Shown here: in pieces, positions 12,684 through 26,000 of the stretch
Layout of the letters: every line of letters starts with the position of its first letter
Numbering within the stretch: the stretch's first letter is position 1
Source of the DNA: Bicyclus anynana
Taxonomy: Eukaryota; Arthropoda; Insecta; Lepidoptera; Nymphalidae
Direction of reading: 5' to 3'
Assembly: GCF_947172395.1 (NCBI RefSeq)
Contig: NC_069095.1
Location: 1,922,001 to 1,986,000, forward strand
DNA: 64,000 bases
The notes under the pieces: model-generated
Databases searched by the model: none
What the model was told of the DNA's origin: nothing
The model's input: only the letters and a program-made list of their open reading frames with translations
Position numbers and translations under genes: made by a program

Positions 12684-15600
12684 CTGTAACAAAAAATTTC
12701 AATACAATTATCACTTTCAATTAGAAACAGGCAATATCACAATTACATGGTACTATAACAGTTTATAACCACTTTCCGAGATTAGAGATGGTTATTAGTT
12801 AACAGACAAGCAAATTGTAGTGTACGTCAACAGCCTAGGCTGTCAATAGATTGGTCTATAAATACAAGCCTCGGACAAGTGGCGAGTAATTGCACTACGC
12901 TACAGTAGTACGTGTAACTAAGTCTTCGACCATTAATAACAGGACCTGCCTTGCTAACCGTTACCCCTCTGGCAAAGATCAAAAATCAATGACCTTGCGC
13001 TTTTATAAAAACTGTTGCCATAGAATCGAAGTTTCATTGTTGTAATCGTATCAAGTAGATACAGTGTTCACCCTGTAGAAAGTAATTAACTGAGTGATCA
13101 ACAGATCATCAGTATGCAAACATTACACAAATAAAATACTATGTTGTCTTTCTTACTCTACAATCTATATTTTTATGACAATCAAAAAAATCATAAGCAT
13201 TGTGTCACGACTACTACAGTAGACCTAGAATACGACCAAATGACATTTCTCGTGAAGAGAAATATGCAAAAATCAACCAATAGCGGCGCAAACGGAAATA
13301 TCGCTATCTCTTTCATTTGTTGGGGCGAAAGATATGGGACTGGGACTACTCCAGCGCCATTTGCCGACATTTTGTTTATTTCTCGTCCTGAGATTTGTCG
13401 TTGGTCGCGTGCTAAGCGTACAGGTATCATGACACTTCTTTTACAAGTCAAGATTGTTGTTGTGTTGTATTGTATAGTTTAACAAAATAAGTTAAAGTTA
13501 AATAAATTAAAAAAATGCAATGCTTACCCAACAACCCAAAAATGGAAAGGTTCACAATTCTTCCTGCTAATTCCACACTGGTGAAGTATTTCTGGTGGCG
13601 CTTCAAATAACATCCCATATTCTTTTACTGCCACCAAAATTTTGTTCAGAGGATTGGATGGTGCGTGATTTTTTTTGAATCTAGAACAAATATTTTGTGA
13701 ATATTTTACAGCTATTTTATAAATAACTAGTTATTTAAGAGAATATAATACTAGTCATTAGCTATCTTTTTTTTTATTCTCTTTTAAAGAGCTTAGTCAC
13801 TAAACTGACTATGTAGCTTTCATAATGCTACTTATGCTAAAACATTCATTATCTAAAACTTAAGACTAATTAATGTCACCTATGTTTATCCAAATTATCT
13901 TTTACTTTCCATTAGCTATCTTGTAGAGCAGAAAAAAGACTTATTCTATATCTCACTTCACATTCGTAAAGTTATCGGTATTGTAGTTTATTTCTTTTAG
14001 AATGTATTTAAAATACAAATTAAATCAACTTTAATTCTAAACCATTTTCTATTTTAATTTGCTACATGAGAAGTTACATTTATTTATTTAAACATCTATC
14101 TGTCAGTAATATTTCCGTCAAAATATGTCCAGCTGATTCAGAGATTTGCCCGAACAAACACACAAAACTTTTTAAACTGATGTTTTTAATGAGTTGTTAA
14201 TAAATTATATTATACTTATGCTAAAACATTAACTTAAGACTAATTAATGTCACCTATGTTTATCCAAATTATCTTTTACTTTCCATTAGCTATCTTGTAG
14301 AGCAGAAAAGAGACTTATTCTATATCTCACTACCCATTTGTAAAGTTATCGGTATTGTAGTTTAATTCCTTTTAGAATGTATTTAAAATACAAATTAAAT
14401 CAACTTTAATTCTAAACCATTTTCTATTTTAATTTAGTAAATGAGAAGTTACATTTATTTATTTAACCATCTATCTGTCAATAATATTACCGTCAAAATA
14501 TGTCCGGCCGATTCAGAGATTAGCCAGAACAAACACACAAAACATTTTTTAAAGTGATGTTTTTAATTAGTAGATATGTTTATAATATACGCATTAAGTA
14601 CAAAGCTGTTAATTTAAAATGTATTATAATATGATAACTCACTTTATGCTATGTTGCAATAGTTCATGTATTTTTTTACATGCACTCCTAAATGTTTTTA
14701 CAATATGTGTGTACAGAGCGTTATTTGCCTGTAACTCTATGTTCCTCACAGGCGCTATCAAAACGCCTTTCTCAGACTCCAGTTGTATGAAATGAAAGAG
14801 CACATTTTCTTCACCGGCTGTTATTCTGAAAAAAAAAACATGGTTGCCATTTGCTTTGATGCATCTATTGTTGTAGTGTGACGTGACTGTTAGCAGCGAC
14901 AGTGATTGTACCATTATTTTATGGTAGAGGAAACACCTCGAACAGGTACCAGGACTTGTGACCTTGAGAGTTTAATGGATCCCTTAAGAATGCACCAACA
15001 CTCACCTTCCCTGCCCAACATTTTTTCGAAACAATTTAAGATAAACAATAATTACAACACAAAACATTATTGCACAAAATCACTAACGCGTGACGGTTTC
15101 TACGCTGCCTAACAAACAACTGTGCTCAAGTCATCAAATACTTATTTATACCAACACTGATACCTCCCCTCTACAATAACATGAATAATGAATGTTAATA
15201 CCACCTGTAATCGAGGAATATTTATTCATGACTACTGTTCATAAATAGACGTAGTATGCTATACTATTACGTATTATGTACTACTACAGTATGTCGATCT
15301 TTACTGCCAAAAATCTCTGTTACATGAAAGTATGGGATAATATGTTACTTGATATTTTGTATCCATTTACGTGTCATCATAAAATTACCACAACAAAAAA
15401 TGGCGGCGGGTCAACTTTGCCAGATTTTATACAAAAAAATTCAAAGCCCTTTGTTTTTTTATATTAATATTAATAAGTGTATACCTCTGTACAGTGACAT
15501 GATCGAGTTCTTCTAGCAGCGACTTCCTTATGTCCGACATATCGATGTTACTTGACCTGCTGCCATCCTTGAAATAATAATAAAAAATATACAAATGTTA

Positions 15601-18600
15601 CACACAAGACAGAAATAATAAATTATAAAAAAAAATAAACTAAATAATTTGTTTGATCAGTAATTAGCCTATGGATTATGAGCTCTTAAGTTCTTAGCTA
15701 AGATTCCAGGGTTAGACTATAATATTTTAGTAATGGGTTTTTTTTTAATTTTAAGATATTTCCAGTATCAGCCCGGAGTTGGGAAGTTACTGATGTTACA
15801 ACCTGTACATATTTATGAGAACAACGTCAATGTCAAAGTCATCATTCAGTAAATGAATTATTATAGTAATGTAGATGTATAAATAAAATTAAAAATTAAA
15901 TTAGTCTATGGGATGGTCGAATACATTGTATAATATTTTTTATGTATAAAGCAAATAAAGAATTTGATTTGATCATTAAAATTTAATAAAAGATTGTTTT
16001 TACATTAAAAGATTAAAAATAGCTTAATAAAATCAAAAACCTGTTTATCCCAATCAGAATCTGATCCGGAAGACTCTCGTCGATGTTTCTGTTCTCTGTC
16101 CGCTCGCCTGCCTGCCACACGATCGTCACTTATCTCACTGCAAGATAAGAATGGGGTAGTTGACTCATTTCAAATTTAATATAAACAATAAATAAATAAA
16201 TATAATACATGGAATATGGGTCCAAAATATGTCGATAATAATTAATAAAAGTTAAAGATTTCATAGAAAAATTATGTATTTTATCAATTTTTCTTCGTCA
16301 AAAACGCTGTGGTTCATTTTGTAACGTCACAATGTTACTTAATGTACTCGATAAACTAAAAGTCAAACTACTCGTAATTGTTAACAAATTTTTGTCAAAC
16401 GCTCCGTTTGGTAAATAATTTGGTAATGTGACGTCATGAAACAGTTTAAATATAGACCATCTTGGCCATATAGAACATTTTGGCTCGTATTGTCAAAAAT
16501 TAAAATTTTCATGTAAAAATTAAAAACATGTTATTAATATATTAATTTATTTTCAGTCTAATAGGACGATAATGAACAATTTAAGACTATTAAAAAAAGT
16601 GTCTACTAGCTTATCATCGCAGTACAAAGTGCCATAGACAAAAAAGACGAAAAAAGAGGAAAAGAGAAAAAAAAAGAGAAATACACTCTGATTGGTGTGA
16701 AAAAAATTAAATCGGCTTATTTTGAGTACATTATTCTTCGACTGCTCAGTGACCAATACCTAAAAGGCTTACCTATTGCTCTTCACACTCCCAGAGTCTT
16801 CTGAATAACTGACATCTATACTGGAATGTCGGTACTGCTTCTGCGGTCCGTTGTACCACTGCGCATACAAATTGTGCTGACTCGTGCTTTGGTAGTTGTT
16901 GATCTCGCTGGTTGAGCCCGAGTTGATCTGATCCGACGAGTTGTGACGCCTTTTCATGTCAGATTGATGTTTTGGGTGTTTTGTTATCGGATTTTTGTGG
17001 TCGGCTTTTGTTGCTGTAATAAATATTATTATTTTTTAGTTATTATTGACCCTTCTAACTCTAATGGACACACTTTTAGCTTTCCAATTACCGCATAATA
17101 TGTGACCATTTTTTTTAGAAAACAGAACAAATAGATATAAATGGGAGACTGGGTTTGCTGTTGGTTTGGTTTGTACTTGCAGATATTGGAATAGAGCTAA
17201 GAAGGATCATCATCATCATATCAGTCAATGGACATCCACTGTAGGATACAGGCCTTTTGAAGGGACTCGTTGAGCTATCCAAGAAGGATATGAAAAAAAT
17301 ATTTTTGATAAGTGTAGTGTTTGTGTATACTAAATAGATACCTACAATACTACATACACTATTTCATGTACATTGGTAGTTGGGGCAATGGGTCAGTCTG
17401 TCACCGGCGTTCGACCTGAGTGGTCGTGCGCTTTCTGCTTGCCTTACCAGTGTAGAGATGAGCCAGTGTTTAGCTTCTCTTATAGTAAGGACGAGGGTCC
17501 TTACAATAACACTCACAAGTATTGTCTCTGGTCTTCCTCCCGTGTTTGGTGAGACACTGGGGCGAGGTCTCCACTTGCGGCTGGCTGTTGGAAGAGAACC
17601 AGGAGGGCAAGTACTTGTTCAGGCCCACATCAAACAGCAACTCTAGGCAACTCTCACACTCTTCCACATAGAATGGAGACGGTGGGGTCACACCTACTGC
17701 CTGACAAGTGAAATAACTAAAAGTTTTACTTTTCATTAGTTTTTACAAAACTAACCATATAGAGCCGTGATAGACCAGAGGATATGACCTCTGCCTCCGA
17801 TTCTGGATGGATTCTTAATTTTCTGCATGTGTAAAGGTCTGCAAATCCGCAATGGGCCAGTGTGGTGGACTATTGGCTAACCCCTCTCATTCTGAGAGCA
17901 GACTCGAGCTCAGCAGTGAGCCGAATATGGGTTGGGCAGATTGAGATCCAGAAATCATGATTCTATAGAACGGTTGGTAGTGCAAGGGCAAGTCCAAGGC
18001 AAAAGATCCAGAGGCCGATCTCCAACCCGCTGGACGGATTTGGTTAAGGCTGCTACACAATCATCTTTGGCGGAGTGTACCCAAAATGCAGCCAATCGCC
18101 AAAAATGGCGGAGCATTGCACAAAAGGCGTCGCTCATCGCTGCAACCACGACCACTCTGCCAAGAGTGCACGATTAAGAAGAAGATTGAGATTTTCTTAA
18201 TTGGTCCAGGTCTGGCTGGTGGGAGGCTTCGGCCGTGACTAGTTACCACCCTACCGGCAAAGACGTACCGCCAAGCGATTTAGCGTTCCGGTACGATGCC
18301 GTGTAGAAACCGGAAGGGGTGTTGATTTTCATCCTCCTCCTAACAAGTTAGCCCGCTTCCATCTTAGACTGCATCATCACTTACCATTAGGTGAGATTGT
18401 AGTCAAGAGCTAACTTGTAAAAGAGTAAAAAAATGTGTTGTAATTATTGTCACACTCACACATCACAAATTGTTTAGTGTGGCATGTAGAACATGTCGGG
18501 CAGGGGAGGTGAGTATCACTGCATTCTAAAGGGATCCTATAACCCGACACCCAAGGTCACAACTTCATAAGTCCTGGGACCTGCTCGAGGTGTTAACTCT

Positions 18601-21600
18601 ACTATAAAATAATGGTGCTATCACTTTTGCTGCTACTCACCACGTTATAATATTCATCAAATATCAAATACCAAACCATCAACCACCAAACCAAATACTT
18701 ACATCTTCCGTACATCCGCCGGCTTCCATCAACGTTGCGAGTACGAAATGTCCCTTACCCACAACCAGTAGGAACCAGCGCCCGTCCGGAATTCTAAAAT
18801 TGTTTCAAATTCAAAGTTGAAATCATTTGTTACAAGTAAGCATACTTTACAATTGCAAAAAACTAAGTCTGCTTGCTGGCTATTATTGCCCCTACTAGCC
18901 TAAAGTTGAATTACTAAGATTCGAAAAGGTACTCAACAAAGTTCATTTATTTCAATTAGGCTTAGTTTACAAGCACTTTCGATACGTTAGGTAATAATAT
19001 TATTAGATAATGGTGATAATAATTGGTCGAAAACTTAAAATTAAAGTTAAAGTTAATGTGCCTTTGTCCGCGAAGAGCCCACAACAAACTCAGCCAGGGT
19101 TTATGATGTGATGAATGATCTTTCGATTACAACATTCTTACTGACCTGTATTCATTGATTAATTTTGAAATGTGTGATCTTTTGCTTACCTGTATTCATT
19201 TGATTCAATTTTGTTCTGCTTTCTATGCTCATGTATGAACACCTCCTTCCATATAACCAATCTCTCTATATCTTTCTCAGTGCTAAGGCTCAATATTCCA
19301 TTCAGTTTCAAGTATGCATTTATCTCTTTGAGATCTTCGTCTTGCAAGTGAGAGCTCAATAAATGGCCCGAGTAATACAAACACGCACCAATCACAGTGT
19401 AGAGACGTTGGAAATTTTCTACGTCATCTGTCTGTAAAAAAAAACAATATTGTTTATTGTTAAGCTGTTTTACTTTTGGAAGAGCCTCCCTCTTTTAGGT
19501 GGAGGTAACGTGCTTAAAACCAATGTAGCATATCCATAGTAATAAGTAAGCGCGGGCCATTTTGAAAGTTGAATTTTGTTTGTAACAATTGATATTTTAA
19601 TGAAGTCTGGGTCATCACTTTGCCGTGTGTGGTAGAAGGTGAGGCAAAAGAAACGAGTGTTTATCGATTTGCGTATACTAAGTGGAGTATATACTAGTAC
19701 TAAAAATATATTCAAGTTATGTGGTTAGCGTCGACATATGCATGGGACTTACAATAGCTTTATCAAGTTATAGATAAGCTACAAACTAAATATTACTATG
19801 GATATGCTACACCATCATGCTTCTCCAATGTAGGTTGGTAGGGTAATAGGGTCCATAACAATATTAACAGATGTTATCAGCTCTATAAAAAGCCAATAAC
19901 AATATTATCAGCTTTTTTTTTGGGCTGCTAGTGTGAATTTCCATGAAAGTTAAATATTTTGATAAATGGTCCAGGACCTTATGAACCACTGAACCCAATA
20001 AGACAGTTATTATCTATCAAGGTATACAGATGTACAGACATACCAAATTCATCAAATCACACACTTGGAGGAATATTGGAGACTTTGTTTGAGTGACATT
20101 TTAGATGTTGTAGAAAGAAGAAGAATATTCTACTAACTTACCCACTCTCTATAGTCAGCAGCTTCTAACTCTGTTATAGCATCATCCAACTGAATCTTAA
20201 CTTCCAATGGCAAAGACAGAGTTCTAGCTGCCAAAGTCTCTTCAAAACACACATTTATATTATCCGTCTTATCTTTACACTTATTCCCAAATAGTAAAGA
20301 TACAAATATCCTTGAAAACAAACTATCTAGCTTATCCACATTATTTGGTTTAGTAAAACACATCTTAAGAGAACCATACAATAAGTCCAAAACTTTTACA
20401 ATATCATTTATTATTCTTTTGGAAGCGAATGCATCAATTTTATCATTCGGTATAGCAATTAATAGCAAATCATTGCAGTGAGAGGCGTATGTCACATTGA
20501 TAAGTTGGTTTTTGTGAAATACAGTAGATATTAATGGTTCGCTTGTACCCAAAGACTTCGGCGCTAAATGATTTAGTGTCAAATAAGCCCCTCTAGTATT
20601 GTATAGAAAATTCTGGTTAAACGGTCTAGGGAAACAGTACAGCACTCCTTTATCATCGTTGCTTGGATATTCAACATCATTACCACACATATAAAGAGCA
20701 GAGCACATAGAATCTTTCAGTAACTGTATTGTAGAGTTCTCTGGAGCATTTTTAGGTGTCAATAACTTCTCTATATCAATATTTAATCCTTCAGTCACAA
20801 CTTGAAAAGTCAATTTTGGATTTTCAATATCCTCAACAACTCTCTGTAAGACATTATTGATATTATACGATGTTACCTCTATGCCATTGATTTTTAATAA
20901 ATAATAACCAGATTTGACTTTTGGTATGTATATAGCTTTGGCCTCAGGCAGAAAGTCAGCAACCACTAAAGTTTTACCATCTGTGTGGGTTTCTAAGCTG
21001 ATACCAAACAGTTTTTCGATTTGGCAATTTTTGTCACTGCTGAATATCATATTTTTACTGACCTGAAACATTATTTTGTAAGTGTAAGATAAACACTAGA
21101 TTTTGTCTACGACCTGGGCCGTTTTCACACTTGCTTATAGAATTAGATGATAGTTACTGAACTCCATCAGAGTAAGCAAGGATTATTTAGGGACTAAATC
21201 CTGAAAGGTCTTACAATAACTCCCATTCATTGACTTACAAGTGTATTTTTAATTACTCCTGACAATACAACTAACATACAACAGATCAACACTTTGGAGG
21301 CATGCCAATATGTACTATGTGTTACCCTGTGTCTCTCAACCTGAGGCATAGGTTTTAAGCCTCATGTGCCTGTATTACACCAGACCACCACAAAACCCTT
21401 CAAAACAGGAATGCTACTTGGAGGTAGAATATAACTTTTTTTACATAATATAGGCAAGCACTTGGCTGCAATCATGCTTGACACTAAGTGTAGATGCAGC
21501 CTATGGTGGAACATGCTTGCCAAGAAGATTACCTTTTCACTCTCGACTTGAATATGCCCATACCAAACTTCAATCAGGAATGAAGACACAAAAGACTAAA

Positions 21601-22492
21601 TATGAGTCCAAAGCGACATCAATTTTGTATGGACCCGACCTCTGTGATGCCTGGCAGTTCTATAGAAAAGCAGCTAGCAAGGAAATAGATTGAAAAGTTC
21701 CTGGGCGCACTCTTAACTTCCTATACTTATTTTTGCCTTTTAAACTCTATCACAAGGAGCTGTAATACTATTAACAAATTATTATATTATCATGGGTTTT
21801 GATTAATGCCCTATAAAAGCACTAGATGGTTGACATAGTCCTTCTCTATCTTTGGGGAGATTTGGAGCATAGAGCATGAATGCAGGATGATAGTATATAG
21901 ATAGTAGTAGAGTATTGTGATTTTTGGTGTAGCATTTAAAAAATTACCTGTATAATTAAAAACTTATTGTTATCTTCTAAATCTTTTTTCTTATCATTCC
22001 CATTGTCTTTTACTTTATGCTTGCGATTCTTTAACACTTTGAATATTTTCCCTACAAAAAGTTATAACATATTAAAATCATTTTCCAATTTATACAATTT
22101 ACATACTTCCATCATTGAATTGGAAAAGTTATGACTAAGAAAGTACCTCTAGTAGATCGTCTTGTAGAAGTTCTTTTAAAGTCACTTCTTAATTTAAAAG
22201 TTTCACAGCTTTCAAGTAACGGAGTCTTGGAATTATCTGTTACCTCATTGTTCACTTTTGTTTTAATATATACCAATTCCCCGTCTTCTCCTATATCCGA
22301 GTCCCATTCCGGGACTGAACTGCAATACATGAAAATTTCAAAGTTATTAATATAGCATGTATTGCAAAACTTTTTAAAAGTTTTGCTATACCTTTCAGTA
22401 TCCGAATATTTGGAGTCATCCGAAGAATTCGTCCAGTCGTTATCGGAATCGCAAGGACTTTCATAGCTAATTTTATTTTTAAAAGTGTTCAT
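12578..22492 (-). CDS. intu: Inturned, planar cell polarity/ciliogenesis effector
   Basis: Inturned is a CPLANE subunit that works with Fuzzy and Fritz in planar polarity and cilium assembly. Exons in gene order: 22147-22492, 21948-22051, 20142-21062, 19190-19431, 18703-18793, 17517-17700, 16773-17013, 16041-16137, 15485-15567, 14643-14825, 13528-13680, 12578-12683. Lengths sum to 2,751 bases (916 codons plus stop) with every phase consistent. The N-terminus has the acidic VPEWDSDIGEDGELVYIK motif. The third exon holds a PDZ-like domain (KSGYYLLKINGIEVTSY) and the first longin-like domain (GVLYCFPRPFNQNFLYNT). Low-complexity Ser/Asn exons follow, then the conserved end FHFWVVGRVF, RELYLCYHESVPQ. 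Human INTU is about 940 residues. The large third exon alone would support the family; the C-terminus confirms it. Confidence 0.93.
12815..13110 (+). mobile_element. LTR-like fragment interrupted by a MITE
   Basis: CAACAGCCTAGGCTGTCAA and a TATA-like TATAAATACAAGCC followed by CTACAGTAGTACGT match the block at 55525-55700; the tails (ATACAGTGTTCACC and ACTGAGTGATCAAC) match too. Between them, about 12927-13045, lies family-A MITE sequence (GGACCTGCCTTGCTAA) missing from the other copy. It sits in the last inturned intron. Confidence 0.6.
13831..14575 (+). repeat. Tandem duplication, about 375-bp unit, two copies
   Basis: The two copies start at about 13831 and 14215. They share CTTATGCTAAAACATT, ATTAGCTATCTTGTAGAGCA and CAAAATATGTCC, with a few substitutions and one short deletion (offset 384, then 374). 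The duplication lies in an inturned intron between the exons at 14643 and 13680 and does not touch either. Confidence 0.8.
17205..17268 (+). mobile_element. Short LINE/SINE 3' fragment
   Basis: It reads CAGTCAATGGACATCCACTG then AGGATACAGGCCTTTTG, a decayed form of a phrase common in Lepidopteran repeats. A sister fragment is at 43440-43500. Confidence 0.45.
17765..17942 (+). mobile_element. SINE family 2, internally deleted
   Basis: The head (GAGCCGTGATAGACCAGAGG) joins directly to the 3' part (GTGAGCCGAATATGGGTTG), so the middle of the element is missing. It runs straight into a LINE remnant. Confidence 0.7.
17943..18178 (+). pseudogene. Non-LTR retrotransposon C-terminal remnant
   Basis: The open frame reads RSRNHDSIERLVVQGQVQGK, then GRSPTRWTDLVKAATQS and QKWRSIAQKASL. 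This is the tail found after the reverse transcriptase in many insect LINEs. No RT motif is present, so the copy is 5'-truncated. It lies in the inturned intron between 17701 and 18702, on the opposite strand, with SINE pieces on both sides. Confidence 0.65.
18182..18425 (+). mobile_element. SINE family 1, body without tRNA head
   Basis: It starts at GATTGAGATTTTCTTAATTG and continues through GTACCGCCAAGCGATTTAGC to AGAGCTAACTTGTAA. The tRNA-like head is missing; the LINE remnant sits in its place. Confidence 0.8.
20142..21062 (-). CDS. intu: inturned core exon: PDZ and first longin-like domain
   Basis: This exon of 307 codons starts VSKNMIFSSDKN and ends ADYREW. The first third is PDZ-like (GISLETHTDGKTLVVADFLP, then KINGIEVTS). 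The rest is the longin fold used to bind Fuzzy, with CSALYMCGNDVEYP and the paired strands around NDLLLIAIPNDKIDA. Phase is 0 at both ends. Confidence 0.92.
21360..21530 (-). mobile_element. Unclassified interspersed repeat
   Basis: The block CCAGACCACCACAAAACCCT, GGAATGCTACTTGGAGGTAG, GGCAAGCACTTGGCTGCAAT resembles a repeat I have seen in other Lepidoptera, including its alternation of ACC-rich and GGAGG-rich parts. No coding frame survives. It lies in an inturned intron; orientation is a guess. Confidence 0.4.
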
Positions 22493-23087
22493 TGGTGAAA
22501 TTTTAATTTAACAAACATGAAAGAAAAGTAATAATCGACTTTGTAAATAAATAAAATTAAAATATACAAAAACTCTGCTCTGCCGTTAACTTTTTTGACT
22601 TTTTGACAATTTGATCACAGACGACAGACAACAGACCAAGGAACATATTTACTCAGGAGCAACAGACATATCAATATCACATAGATTATTAGTAGAATAC
22701 AATAATGGACTGTAGTAAACCGTAGATTAATAACTAATAACCGTAGACAGAGAAGTTAGTAAATAAAAAAAACATTTATCGCATTCCAAGAAAACAACTT
22801 GAGGCTAGAAGGCAGCACTATAAAAAAAACAATATCAAACAGCAAACTTAAGAAACTTGAAGTTTATTACAAAAGACAAAAACCAACAGAATCAACAATC
22901 AACAGATGATAAATGTTACAAAAAAGTCAGCGTAATTTTTGGCACCAAAATTAAAAAAGACAAAATGTAACATGTTTAAATGCCTAATTATTTATATAAA
23001 ATAATTCATCCTAATCTAATTTAAAAGATATTTATTGAATTTCTATTATATTAAAAAATGTGTTAATTAAAAAGTAATAATGAATTC
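22493..23087. promoter_or_regulatory. Shared upstream region of inturned (-) and the 23-31 kb gene (+)
   Basis: The two start codons face away from each other across 595 bp. There is no recognisable repeat or clear TATA box here. A shared promoter is an inference from the geometry. Confidence 0.45.
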
Positions 23088-26000
23088 ATGATTCAAATCG
23101 GTGAAATGGAAGATGAATCTGAGCTCCAGTATAACTTGCCTATTGTATTTGCTTCCACAACTACTGCTGCAAATATTATAGATGAGAAACTAATTAAATC
23201 GTCATATTATAATAATCGTGGTTCCATTATAGATTCACTGAATTTGTCTGAAGAACAACAATTAATGATTGATCTAGGCAGATCTTGCGAAGAATGTAAA
23301 ATATCAAGATCAAGCGAACCACTATGTGATTTAAGCTTTGTAAGTTAAATACTTACGATTGGTGATAAAGTAATCTATCAAATACGTTACGAACGAGAGC
23401 CTGTCTCAGACAGACTTTTCTCGCTTACACGATTTCTCATGAATTTTGATATTCCGTAGAAAATGTCAAAAAATGCGTAGTTTCGTTTGATTTCTGGATC
23501 CTTGAAACAAGCAAATATGGTCCAAACCTATCAAACTCAGCCTTAGTAGCTCAACGGTAAAGCGGTCAGACTCATCACCCCTCGGTGATGAGTCTGACCG
23601 CTTTACCGTTCCTCTCTTTACCACTCCTAATACAATAATACATAATAATACAGTCTTTACAGTCTAATACAGTCTTTCCCGACTAGTTAGAAGGGAATGG
23701 GAATATTGGTTATATTAAAAAAAAACACAAACTTTCAGCTTTTGAGGGTGGTGTGGCTAGCTCAGGCTCATAGTCCAGGATGTTTGTTACAGGAATATGT
23801 CAATAAACTCAAAGCAAGCACGAAGCAGCTTTTGTGTTTATTAGAAGAAATACAATCCAAAACCCACGCCAAAGATATTATTCCCGATAAAACTCCCAAG
23901 CTTACAAATCATTTCAAATCAGACCTGCAAGTAATTTTCAATTAATTTATATATTTTTGAAATAAAGTTTATTAAAAATATTTGTACTGAGGTTAACTAT
24001 GCTGACGTGTTTTATAGGACGATGACTGGAGTAAAAAAAAATTAAATACAGCTTTTGCAAAACTTGAAACAAATGCAAGAAACCTAGATGTCATTTATGT
24101 TGAGGTAATTAATCATAGTAGGTAAGTAGAATTTTCGTGAGTGTACTTAAAGCTCTCTGCTGACGTGATCTTTATTACTACACTCAGCATAGCGGATAAA
24201 TCAGCTTACAAATGCAACCGTACCGAGAAAGCTGAATTTTGGATATGACATGTGGGCGCCTAGGAAGCTAGGAATTACTTAAATTGTCGACTAAGATTTC
24301 CTATGTGCATTTTCCGTCATCTTGAAAAAAGGATAACTCGGTATTCCGTTGAAATTCGAAAATTGGGATTCTCTTTTTTGTTGCTCTTTGTACGTTCTAC
24401 AATATTTAAGGTCCTTTACATTTAACGTTAAGGTTTTCTAGACTCAATATCATATCCAAAATTCAGCTTTCTCGGGACATGTACGTATCTACCTGTGTGT
24501 ATAGAAAGCAACTGGACTAATAGCCGCAAACATCTGTATAGTGCCTGCAAAAATTTTGAAATTGACAAGCAGGTCTAAAATATCAAATCGTCCTGTAGGA
24601 CTATTCACAAAGGACAATTTCGTAATTCAAAGCGGCGCCCGGGCCGATACTTAGCCCCTTCCTTCCCATTCAATTATTATTATATTTTATTTAAAAATCA
24701 TACTTCTATTACTTCTATTCAAAATCAAGATAAACTACCCTCAGGATAACTGCTTTGGAAGGAAACGAATCTATGAGAAGAAATGACCAAACGAAGAGGC
24801 ATTTTTGTGTTACATTTTATCTAATGAGTTTCATGAGGCATGCTTGTATTGATTATCAATTTTTTTTCTATTTTCAATGACAAAATTGTGACGGTCGCCC
24901 CACTCCCTTTAGTATGCTGTCCGGGGCTACAACCCCCCCCTTGCTCCCAAACCGCTACGCCACTGCTTTTAACAATACCTGCCTTGAAAGAGGTTGACAT
25001 TATTTTTGGACTCGTCGATTTACTGCTTTGTTGTGTAAAATTTTCAGAATGAACATGACAGTTGTACAATATACAATCGGCTTACAAGAAAATGTTACTG
25101 TTTAAACCACCCGGATTATAATGATTTTGTCATACATTTTAACGAGAACTCCAAATACACGACCAGTAACCTTGGTGAAATGATAAAAAACATCCGTATA
25201 TTGAGGAAATTTCTCTACATGGGGTGTAATTATACGAAGAATGCGCTGATGTTTTTAAATGAGGTCAGTTTCGTACCCGATAGACTTGTCATGACGTATT
25301 TTATATTAAAATTATTAATAAAACATCATCAACAACCTATATTCGGCTTACCGCGAGTTTCCTCTAAGAATCAGAGGGGTTAGGCCAATAGTACAATATT
25401 TTTTTTTCTCTCATTTATTTATTACTTCTTTTTTTTTTAATTTTTAACAATATAAGTATAAAATACAAAACATTATTAAAAATTTATAAAAAAAATTCAC
25501 CCTCCCGCTGCGGGACATTTGAGTGCCCAAGCAACCGGTGGTCAGGGCTCCAGAGTGAGGAACCTCCTCACAATACGCGCCGTCTCAAGAATCACTGCCT
25601 TTTGTATCCGACTCTTGATCCAACAGTTAAGCGAAAGCTTCTTAAGGTGTTGGTCGAAGCTTTTCGCTATAAGACCATTGACTGAAACAACTATCGGAAC
25701 AATAATAGTTGACTCAACATTCCACATGGCGGTAATCTCGTGAGCTAGGTCCAAGTATTTTGATACTTTTTCCTTTTCGGCTTTAACCAGATTATCGTCA
25801 TGTGGAACTGTAATATCAACAATTATTGCACGACGCACTGACCGATCGACTAGCACTATATCAGGTCTATTGGCTACAATATACCTGTCAGTGATAATCG
25901 TTCGGTCCCAGTAGAGCAATGCACTGCTATTTTCAAGAACTGACGCTGGGTCGTACCTATAGTAAGGCATCTCAAAATCGATAAGGTCATATTGAAGAGC

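Noticed and set aside
13141..13482. 113-codon plus-strand gene
   Set aside because: It has overlapping open frames on both strands in an inturned intron, contains repeat-like sequence and matches no protein I know.
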